Shown: positions 6,575-12,091 of the stretch, piece by piece
Layout of the letters: each line of letters opens with the position of its first letter
Numbering within the stretch: the first letter of the stretch is position 1
NCBI GenBank assembly: GCA_010024215.1
Contig: RGHK01000015.1
Location: 1-12,091, forward strand
DNA from: Pseudomonadota bacterium
GTDB lineage: Bacteria; Pseudomonadota; Gammaproteobacteria; Magnimaribacterales; D2472
Direction of reading: 5' to 3'
Length of the DNA stretch: 12,091 nt
The notes under the pieces: generated by a model
The model's database searches: none
Seen by the model: only the letters and a program-made list of their open reading frames with translations
What the model was told of the DNA's origin: nothing
Translations under genes and position numbers: made by a program

Positions 6575-7678
6575 ATGTCAAAGAGAGACTATTATGAAAC
6601 TCTAGAAGTCTCTCGAGACGCTTCTGCTGCTGAGTTAAAGAAAGCCTTTAAAAAGAAGGCAATGAAATTTCATCCTGATAGGAACCCAGATAACCCAGAG
6701 GCAGCAGAAAAATTTAAAGAAGCTGCTGAGGCTTATGATGTGCTTTCTGATCCTCAAAAGAAATCTGCATATGATCAGTTTGGACATCAAGGTGTTGAAG
6801 GAATGGGTGCAGGCGGCCCAAATTTTAATGATATAAATATTAATGATATATTTGGAGATATATTTGGAGATGTTTTTGGAACTCGGTCATCTTCAAGAAG
6901 ATCTAGAAGAGGCTCAGATTTACAATATAACCTCGATCTATCATTAAAAGAGGCAGTCCTTGGTGTTCAAAAGAAAATAAAAATACCTTCTCATAAATCT
7001 TGTGGAGAATGTCAAGGAAGTGGTGCAGCAAAAGGTACAAGTCCATCTACATGTATGAACTGTAATGGAGCAGGGCAAGTTAGGATGCAACAAGGTTTTT
7101 TTTCAGTACAGCAAACCTGTTCATCATGCTCTGGATCAGGCCAGGTTATTAAAGAAAAATGTAGACCATGCAGTGGTGTTGGAGCTGTAAAAGAAAATAA
7201 AACCTTGTCTGTTAATATCCCTGCAGGAGTTGATAACGGAGATAAAGTAAGATTAAGCGGTGAGGGCGAATGGCATAAAGGAGGGCAATCAGGTGACCTT
7301 TATGTTGCTATAAGGGTCTCAGAAAATCCTATTTTTGAAAGAGAGGGTAAAAATTTATATATTGAATCACCAATACCATTTGAAGTTTCAATCCTTGGAG
7401 GCTCTATTAAAATTCCAACTCTAGAAGGCTCAATTTCTTTAAAAATACCAGCACAGACACAAACTGGTAAAGTTTTTAGGATTAAAGGAAAAGGAGCATC
7501 AGTTGTAAGAGATTCCAGAAGAGGCGATATTTTATGCAGAGTTATAGTAGAAACCCCAACAAATTTAGATAGAAATCAGATGAAGTTATTAAAATCATTT
7601 ACAGACTCACTTTCTCAGTCAAAAAATTTTCCGGGAACAGAAGCATTCAATAAAGCTTGTGAAGAAATTAAAGATTAG
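6575..7678 (+). CDS. dnaJ: Hsp40 co-chaperone DnaJ (type I)
   Basis: DnaJ delivers unfolded clients to DnaK and stimulates its ATPase. The 367-residue protein has the complete type I architecture. The J domain (about 4-70) carries the essential HPD at 33-35 within KFHPDRNPDNPEAAEKFKE. A short Gly/Phe region follows with the repeated DIFGDIFGDVFG motif (about 91-102), then the zinc-binding domain with four CxxCxGxG modules: CGECQGSG, CMNCNGAG, CSSCSGSG and CRPCSGVG. The C-terminal substrate-binding and dimerisation domain has VNIPAGVDNGDKVRLSGEGE and GGQSGDLYV. It is 6 bases from dnaK and 2 bases from dapB with no clear Shine-Dalgarno motif, so reinitiation after dnaK is plausible. The Gly/Phe region is short and rich in Asn and Ser. 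Confidence 0.98.
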   Translation: MSKRDYYETLEVSRDASAAELKKAFKKKAMKFHPDRNPDNPEAAEKFKEAAEAYDVLSDPQKKSAYDQFGHQGVEGMGAGGPNFNDININDIFGDIFGDVFGTRSSSRRSRRGSDLQYNLDLSLKEAVLGVQKKIKIPSHKSCGECQGSGAAKGTSPSTCMNCNGAGQVRMQQGFFSVQQTCSSCSGSGQVIKEKCRPCSGVGAVKENKTLSVNIPAGVDNGDKVRLSGEGEWHKGGQSGDLYVAIRVSENPIFEREGKNLYIESPIPFEVSILGGSIKIPTLEGSISLKIPAQTQTGKVFRIKGKGASVVRDSRRGDILCRVIVETPTNLDRNQMKLLKSFTDSLSQSKNFPGTEAFNKACEEIKD

Positions 7679-7680
7679 AA

Positions 7681-8331
7681 ATGACTAATTTATTCATCAA
7701 TGGTCTCTCTGGAAAGATGGGATCCTCTCTTAAACAAGTTATCTCAAAGACCAAAGGCATTAGCATTGTTTCTAGCTTAGTTGATTCAGATGTAGTAATA
7801 GATTTTTCAAGACCAGAATCAACTATAGAAATTCTTTCACAGTGTGAACATAACAAACTTCCGATAGTCATAGGAACAACTGGCTTTAATAAAGAACAAA
7901 TTGAAAAAATTAAAGGAGCATCAAGCAATATTCCAGTTTTATTGTCATATAACATGAGTATGGGTATATACAATTTAAAAAAGTCTATTGATGCTTTTCT
8001 TGAACAGAATAATAATGAGTTAGATTGCATTATTTTAGATATCCACCATAAAGATAAAATTGATTCACCATCTGGAACAGCCATAGAATTGAAAGAATTA
8101 ATAAAGAATCACTCTAATTCAGAATTAATTAGATCCATATCTATTGAGTCTGAAAGAAATTCCGATGTTTTTGGTATTCATAAAATAAGATTTTTTAATC
8201 AAGATAATGATGAATATTTCAAGCATGAAGCACTTTCAAGAAATATTTTTTCTGAAGGGGCGGTATATTTAGCTCAATCAATTTCAGGTAAGCCAGCAGG
8301 AATGTACTCACTAAAGGATTTTTTTAATTAA
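7681..8331 (+). CDS. dapB: 4-hydroxy-tetrahydrodipicolinate reductase DapB, compact form
   Basis: DapB reduces 4-hydroxy-tetrahydrodipicolinate with NAD(P)H in the diaminopimelate/lysine pathway that feeds peptidoglycan. Visible motifs are the nucleotide-binding loop NGLSGKMG (7-14), VVIDFSRPE (38-46), VIGTTGF, the catalytic IHHKDKIDSPSGTA block with the His-His pair and Lys, FGIHKIRF, and the C-terminal ALSRNIFSEGAVYLAQ and SGKPAGMYSLKDFF. At 216 residues it is much shorter than the 273 of E. coli. About 34 residues are missing between the glycine loop and DFSRPE and about a dozen before the GIHK segment, with the frame open throughout, so it reads as a compact rather than broken gene. The lost first segment includes the usual region for cofactor 2'-phosphate contact. 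It follows dnaJ by 2 bases, as in Pseudomonas. Confidence 0.95.
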   Translation: MTNLFINGLSGKMGSSLKQVISKTKGISIVSSLVDSDVVIDFSRPESTIEILSQCEHNKLPIVIGTTGFNKEQIEKIKGASSNIPVLLSYNMSMGIYNLKKSIDAFLEQNNNELDCIILDIHHKDKIDSPSGTAIELKELIKNHSNSELIRSISIESERNSDVFGIHKIRFFNQDNDEYFKHEALSRNIFSEGAVYLAQSISGKPAGMYSLKDFFN

Positions 8332-8406
8332 AAATTACTTTAAATTAAGGCAGTTTTTCTATAGAATACAACAACTTTTTAACACGAAAATCCTAGTATA
8401 TAAAGG
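8332..8406 (+). promoter_or_regulatory. dapB-rpsB spacer with candidate rpsB promoter
   Basis: The best sigma-70-like pair is TTTAAA (8339-8344), 17 bp, TAGAAT (8362-8367, 5 of 6), which would start transcription near 8374 upstream of the structured rpsB leader. A second AT-rich box, TATATAAA (8397-8404), lacks a matching -35 and would start inside the leader stem. A weak 5-bp hairpin (8338-8350) followed by a T run (8354-8358) could end dapB transcripts but is too weak to call a terminator. A 14-base AT palindrome spans the dapB stop (8321-8334). Confidence 0.35.
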
Positions 8407-8461
8407 TTGGGGTGCTCATATAGAGTCAGCCTTATAAGGATTGGAGAATAACCCCAAGGAG
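8407..8461 (+). promoter_or_regulatory. Structured rpsB 5' leader, candidate S2 autoregulatory site
   Basis: A perfect 7-bp stem pairs TTGGGGT (8407-8413) with ACCCCAA (8451-8457). It encloses two small hairpins: 8414-8426 (CTC/GAG around ATATA, plus a G-U pair) and 8430-8439 (CCT/AGG around TATA). The 3' side of the outer stem overlaps the ribosome-binding site AAGGAG (8456-8461), 7 bases before the TTG start. In E. coli, S2 represses rpsB-tsf through the rpsB leader, so a similar switch is a reasonable inference. I have not matched this fold to a known covariance model. Confidence 0.55.
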
Positions 8462-8468
8462 AATTAAA

Positions 8469-9395
8469 TTGAGTATAGTATCAGTTAAAGACCTGCTTCA
8501 TGCGGGCGTTCATTTCGGTCATCAACAAAGATTTTGGAATCCAAAAATGGAGAAATACATTTTTGATACCAGAAAACAAATTAGCATAATTAATCTAGAC
8601 TTAACGCAAGAGCATCTAAATGCTGCAGCTTCAAAGGTTGAAGATATATGCTCTAAAGGAAACAAAGTATTGTTTGTTGGCACTAAAAGATCTGCAAGCA
8701 AAACAATCAAAGAAGAAGCGTCTGCTATTGGTTTACCTTATGTAAACAAAAGATGGCTTGGAGGTACGTTAACTAATTGGAAAACCATTAGAGGTTCAAT
8801 TAGAAGACTTCAAGATATTGAAGAGATGATTTCATCTGGAAGAATCAATAAATTGATAAAAAAAGAAGCTGTTGAAATTCAAAAAGAATACGCAAAATTA
8901 GAAGCAAGTGTTGGGGGTATAAAAGACATGAAAGGTCTACCTGATGCTATCTTTGTTATAGATGTTAAGTATGAAAAAATTGCAGTACTAGAAGCAAAGA
9001 AGATGGGAATTCCTGTTATTGCTCTAGTTGATACCAACTCAGATCCTGATGGTATTGATATGGTCATTCCTGGTAACGATGATGCAATTAGATCCATTAG
9101 ATTAATAACCAAGATTATTGCTGACTCTTGTGCAAGAGGTCTTGAATCTTCAAAGGGCTTTGTATCAAAATCTGATGCTGATTCTCCAGTCATACAGACA
9201 ATAAAAAAAGAAGAACCTGTTGCTGAAGAAGTTAATGTTAGCGAAGAGGATACTAATACTCCTTTAGATGAAGCAGAAAACAAAGAAGTGGTGCCTGAAG
9301 AAGCAAGCTCTGATGAAGAGTCTAGTGAACAGAGCGTTGAAGTTTCTGAGGAAAAAACTGAAGACAATTCTAATAGTGAAGAGGAAGATAAATAA
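8469..9395 (+). CDS. rpsB: 30S ribosomal protein S2 with acidic C-terminal extension
   Basis: S2 binds the 30S head-body junction, needs S1 for activity and in E. coli represses its own operon. The core is plainly S2: SVKDLLHAGVHFGHQ (5-19), WNPKMEKYIF (23-32), VLFVGTKRSAS (67-77), RWLGGTLTNWKTIR (95-108), GLPDAIFVIDV and IALVDTNSDPDGIDMVIPGNDDAIRS. The start is TTG at 8469, placed by alignment with the E. coli N-terminus and supported by AAGGAG 7 bases upstream. At 308 residues it exceeds the usual roughly 240 by almost 70. The final 63 residues (246-308) contain 26 Asp/Glu and are otherwise mostly Ser, Val, Asn and Thr, so they are probably disordered. The stop overlaps the tsf start by one base (TAATG). 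Confidence 0.98.
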   Translation: MSIVSVKDLLHAGVHFGHQQRFWNPKMEKYIFDTRKQISIINLDLTQEHLNAAASKVEDICSKGNKVLFVGTKRSASKTIKEEASAIGLPYVNKRWLGGTLTNWKTIRGSIRRLQDIEEMISSGRINKLIKKEAVEIQKEYAKLEASVGGIKDMKGLPDAIFVIDVKYEKIAVLEAKKMGIPVIALVDTNSDPDGIDMVIPGNDDAIRSIRLITKIIADSCARGLESSKGFVSKSDADSPVIQTIKKEEPVAEEVNVSEEDTNTPLDEAENKEVVPEEASSDEESSEQSVEVSEEKTEDNSNSEEEDK

Positions 9396-10252
9396 TGGAA
9401 ATTAAAGCATCTCAAGTAAAAGAATTAAGAGACATGACAGGTGTTGCCATGATGGAGTGTAAAAAAGCACTTGTAGAATGCGAAGGCGATATTGAAAAGG
9501 CTCTTGATCTTTTAAGATCAAATAGCGCCTTAAAAGCAGAAAAGAAAGCTGCTAGAGTTGCAGCTGATGGTGTTTTAAGAATATTTGTTGGTGAAAGCCA
9601 TGCTACTCTAATTGAGATAAATTCAGAAACAGATTTTGCTGCAAAAGATGCAAATTTTTTGAAGTTTGCAGATGATGTTCATCAATACATTTCTGAAAAT
9701 AAAGTTTCAAATATAAATGAAATAACAGAATCAGAAATTGAAGACAAAAGAAAAGCGCTTGTTCAAACTATAGGAGAAAACATTCAGCTAAGAAGGTTAG
9801 AGACTGTTGAATACAGTGCTGATATGAATGCAAGCTCATATCTTCATTCAGATTCAAAACTTGGTTCTGTAGTTGTTATAACTGGTGGAGACGAATCTCT
9901 AGCAAAAGACATTGCCATGCATGTTGCTGCATTTAGTCCTCTATGTTTATCAGCAGATGATATTGATCCAGATGTCTTAGAAAGAGAAAAGGCAATCTAT
10001 ATGGTTCAAGCTGAAGAATCTGGAAAACCAAAAGAAATAATGGAAAAGATGATAGATGGAAAGGTAAAAAGATTTTTATCAGAAGTTTCTTTGTTATCAC
10101 AAAATTTTGTTAAAGATCCTGAAGTTTCAATTCAGGGTTTGTTAGATGCCAACAATGCAAAAATTGAATCCTACTCTAGATTGAAAGTTGGAGAAGGAAT
10201 AGAAGTTGAAACTAAAAGCTTTGCTGATGAGGTAGCAGAACAGTTAAAATAG
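9395..10252 (+). CDS. tsf: Translation elongation factor Ts
   Basis: EF-Ts is the guanine-nucleotide exchange factor for EF-Tu. The 285-residue protein matches the usual length. The N-terminal UBA-like domain reads VKELRDMTGVAMMECKKAL (8-26) and EGDIEKALDLLR (30-41). The core has INSETDFAAKDANF, whose Asp-Phe inserts into EF-Tu to displace magnesium, and HVAAFSPLCLSADDI. The C-terminal part has QAEESGKPKEIMEKMIDGKVKRFL and LLSQNFVKDP. The ATG at 9395 shares one base with the rpsB stop and has GAGGA 9 bases upstream within the rpsB tail, consistent with coupled expression of rpsB-tsf. pyrH starts 4 bases after its stop. Confidence 0.98.
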   Translation: MEIKASQVKELRDMTGVAMMECKKALVECEGDIEKALDLLRSNSALKAEKKAARVAADGVLRIFVGESHATLIEINSETDFAAKDANFLKFADDVHQYISENKVSNINEITESEIEDKRKALVQTIGENIQLRRLETVEYSADMNASSYLHSDSKLGSVVVITGGDESLAKDIAMHVAAFSPLCLSADDIDPDVLEREKAIYMVQAEESGKPKEIMEKMIDGKVKRFLSEVSLLSQNFVKDPEVSIQGLLDANNAKIESYSRLKVGEGIEVETKSFADEVAEQLK

Positions 10253-10256
10253 TTTT

Positions 10257-10970
10257 ATGACCAACCTCAAACACAAACGTATCCTCGTAAAATTTAGTGG
10301 AGAGTCTGTTGCAGGTGGTGATGAGCATGGCATAGACCCAAAAATACTTGACCAAATGGCTGCATCTGTTGCTTCATGTAAAGAAATAGGTGCTCAAATT
10401 GGTATAGTAATTGGGGGAGGTAATCTTTTTAGAGGCGAAAAGCTCAATAAAGCTGGAATGGATAGAGTTGCAGGCGATCATATGGGGATGCTTGCTACTG
10501 TTATGAATGGCATTGCATTTAGAGATGCTTTAGAGAGAGCAGGTATAAAAACAAGAGTAATGTCAGCTATTTCTATGTCAGGGATAGTTGAACATTATGA
10601 TAGAAGGCTTGCCATTCAGCTTCTTGAAGATGGATATGTAGTTATATTTACAGCTGGAACAGGAAATCCTTTTTTTACAACTGATACAGCCGGATGTTTG
10701 AGAGCTATAGAGACCCAATCAAATTTAATGTTAAAAGCAACAAGAGTAGATGGTGTATATGATTCAGATCCTGAGATAAATCAAGATGCAGAATTTTATC
10801 CTGAGCTATCATTTGATGATGCTATAACAAAGAACCTTAAAGTGATGGATGCAACAGCTCTAACTCTAGCCAGAGATCACAAGTTGCCGATTACTGTATT
10901 TAATGTGAATACCAAAAATGCATTAAAGAATATCATTTGCGGTGAAAAAATAGGTACGTTAATATCTTAA
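10257..10970 (+). CDS. pyrH: UMP kinase PyrH
   Basis: PyrH phosphorylates UMP to UDP with ATP in pyrimidine nucleotide synthesis; the bacterial enzyme is a hexamer of the amino-acid-kinase fold. The 237-residue protein has KFSGESVAGG (12-21) at the phosphate site, IGIVIGGGNLFRG, DHMGMLATVMNG for UMP binding, TAGTGNPFFTTDTAGCLRA for both nucleotides, and VDGVYDSDPEINQDAEFY. It lies 4 bases after tsf and one base before frr with no visible ribosome-binding site, so translation probably depends on coupling to upstream genes. This rpsB-tsf-pyrH-frr order is widespread in bacteria. Confidence 0.98.
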   Translation: MTNLKHKRILVKFSGESVAGGDEHGIDPKILDQMAASVASCKEIGAQIGIVIGGGNLFRGEKLNKAGMDRVAGDHMGMLATVMNGIAFRDALERAGIKTRVMSAISMSGIVEHYDRRLAIQLLEDGYVVIFTAGTGNPFFTTDTAGCLRAIETQSNLMLKATRVDGVYDSDPEINQDAEFYPELSFDDAITKNLKVMDATALTLARDHKLPITVFNVNTKNALKNIICGEKIGTLIS

Positions 10971-10971
10971 A

Positions 10972-11526
10972 ATGAACGATATAATAAACAGTGCAACCTC
11001 AAGGATGGAGAAATCAATCTCTTCCCTTGGTCATGCATTCAATAAAATAAGAACTGGAAGAGCTAATCCCGCTATATTAGATGATATAAAAGTTGATTAT
11101 TATGGAAATCCAACAGTACTTAATCAGACAGCAAGTATAAGTGTTGAAGAGGGGAGATCCTTAGTAATCTCACCTTGGGATAAGAGTCTAATACCCGAAA
11201 TCGAAAAAGCAATTATGAATTCAAATTTAGGTTTAAACCCTAATTCAACATCTGATTTAATCAGAATAACTATGCCAACATTAACTGAAGAAACAAGGCA
11301 GGATTATATTAAACAGGCTAGAGCTGAAGCAGAAAATTCAAGAGTCTCTATCAGAAATATCAGAAGAGATGCCAATCAGTCATGCAAGGAGCTTCAAGTG
11401 TCAGGAGAAATATCAGAAGATGATCTAAGAAGATTGGAAGATCTTATCCAAAAAGAAACTGACAAATTCATTGGGCTTGTCGATTCAGAATTAAAATCTA
11501 AAGAGTCTGACTTACTAGAAATTTAA
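10972..11526 (+). CDS. frr: Ribosome recycling factor
   Basis: RRF splits the post-termination ribosome together with EF-G. The 184-residue protein is full length (185 in E. coli). Features include the N-terminal helix with SLGHAFNKIRTGRANPAILD (19-38), the VDYYGNPTVLNQTASISVEEG segment of the small domain, IEKAIMNSNLGLNPNS, and the long C-terminal helices with ARAEAENSRVSIRNIRRDAN (about 117-136) and EISEDDLRRLEDLIQKETDKFI. The ATG is one base after the pyrH stop and has no Shine-Dalgarno motif, so translational coupling is likely. uppS starts 10 bases after its stop. Confidence 0.98.
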   Translation: MNDIINSATSRMEKSISSLGHAFNKIRTGRANPAILDDIKVDYYGNPTVLNQTASISVEEGRSLVISPWDKSLIPEIEKAIMNSNLGLNPNSTSDLIRITMPTLTEETRQDYIKQARAEAENSRVSIRNIRRDANQSCKELQVSGEISEDDLRRLEDLIQKETDKFIGLVDSELKSKESDLLEI

Positions 11527-11536
11527 TTTCAGCCAT

Positions 11537-12091
11537 ATGGCTAATAAATTAAAAAACAAACCTTCACAAACTGCTAAAAATGTTGCTGTAATAATGGATG
11601 GCAATGGACGATGGGCTGTAGCCAATTCTTTAAATATCAGTAAAGGACATAGTAAAGGTGTTGAGATTGTTAGAGAAATAGTGGAAGAATCAATTAATCA
11701 AGAAATTTCATCATTGACCTTGTATGCATTTAGCTCAGAGAATTGGTCAAGGCCAAAGTCCGAAGTAGAAGCAATAAAAAAATTAATAGTTAGTGCCATA
11801 AATGAACAAGTTCCTGACTTAGTTAAACAAAAAGTCAGGTTAAAATTTTTTGGTTGTATTGATGATTTTGGCTCAAAAATTATTTCTAAAATTCACAAAG
11901 CTGAAAAACAAACTCGGTCATATAAGCAAGTTCTAGATTTAAATGTTGCCATTGGTTATGGAGGAAGACAAGATATAGTAAATATAACTAAAGAAATATC
12001 TGAAGAAGTATTATTAGGCAGAATATCAGCCGATGATATTAATGAAGATTTGATTGCTCAATTTTCATGCTCTCCAGTTGATAATATTGAT
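11537..12091 (+). CDS. uppS: Undecaprenyl diphosphate synthase, 3' end cut by the right edge
   Basis: This cis-prenyltransferase condenses isopentenyl diphosphate onto farnesyl diphosphate to make the C55 lipid carrier for peptidoglycan and surface polysaccharides. The 185 visible codons stay open to the edge. Motifs are VAVIMDGNGRWA (16-27) with the catalytic Asp21, GHSKGVEIVREIV (the GHxxG motif, with Ser-Lys where E. coli has Lys-Ala), LTLYAFSSENWSRPKSEV and LDLNVAIGYGGRQDIVN. The window ends inside PVDNID, just before the expected LLIRT(S/G)GE substrate motif, so about 60 residues are missing. The start is an ATG at 11537, giving an N-terminus of ordinary length; no Shine-Dalgarno motif is seen. 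It continues the rpsB-tsf-pyrH-frr operon, where cdsA would be expected next. Confidence 0.96.
   Translation, partial: MANKLKNKPSQTAKNVAVIMDGNGRWAVANSLNISKGHSKGVEIVREIVEESINQEISSLTLYAFSSENWSRPKSEVEAIKKLIVSAINEQVPDLVKQKVRLKFFGCIDDFGSKIISKIHKAEKQTRSYKQVLDLNVAIGYGGRQDIVNITKEISEEVLLGRISADDINEDLIAQFSCSPVDNID

Noticed and set aside
6342..6581. Leu-rich antisense open frame over the dnaK 3' end
   Set aside because: Low-complexity complement of Glu/Lys/Gln-rich sense codons; no independent support.
7668..8084. Antisense open frame of 138 codons over dapB
   Set aside because: dapB motifs on the plus strand account for the sequence; the antisense product resembles nothing known.
8321..8334. 14-base perfect AT palindrome at the dapB stop as a terminator
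   Set aside because: It has no GC pairs and no adequate loop, so the hairpin would be too weak.
8879..9415. Long Ser-rich open frame of 178 codons antisense to the rpsB 3' end
   Set aside because: It arises from the Glu/Ser-rich sense codons of the acidic tail, which read as Ser/Leu on the other strand, and has no recognisable domain.

Overview
This is an AT-rich stretch of a bacterial chromosome made of dense housekeeping genes with very short spacers. The gene order is gammaproteobacterial: smpB-ssrA facing ratA-rnfH, bamE converging on rnfH and divergent from fur, then grpE-dnaK-dnaJ-dapB, as I recall it from Pseudomonas. The low GC, short intergenic gaps and compact DapB suggest a streamlined marine gammaproteobacterium such as SAR86. 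That placement is inference; no 16S rRNA or other decisive marker is present.

Left part (1-3515). The 5' portion of the tmRNA gene ssrA runs off the left edge on the minus strand, just downstream of smpB, so the two trans-translation partners are adjacent. On the plus strand a likely four-gene operon follows: a DUF3429-type membrane protein, an SNF-family sodium symporter, the START-fold protein RatA and the ubiquitin-like RnfH. bamE (outer-membrane assembly lipoprotein) converges on rnfH with one base between stop codons.

Middle part (3516-8331). fur is divergent from bamE. It is followed by a good sigma-32-type heat-shock promoter and a grpE-dnaK-dnaJ-dapB operon, which encodes the complete Hsp70 cycle plus a lysine/peptidoglycan biosynthesis enzyme.

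Right part (8332-12091). A 137-bp intergenic region holds a structured leader that ends at the rpsB ribosome-binding site. It precedes rpsB-tsf-pyrH-frr-uppS, the classic translation, nucleotide and cell-wall-lipid cluster; uppS is cut by the right edge.

I found no mobile element, CRISPR array, phage gene, defence system or obviously novel multi-gene system. The points worth a second look are variations on known parts: an acidic tail on ribosomal protein S2, a cysteine-free Fur, an unusually short DapB, loss of a conserved gate arginine in the SNF transporter, a predicted fold in the rpsB leader, the junction of two conserved gene clusters with recN and carA absent, and Shine-Dalgarno motifs confined to four genes.
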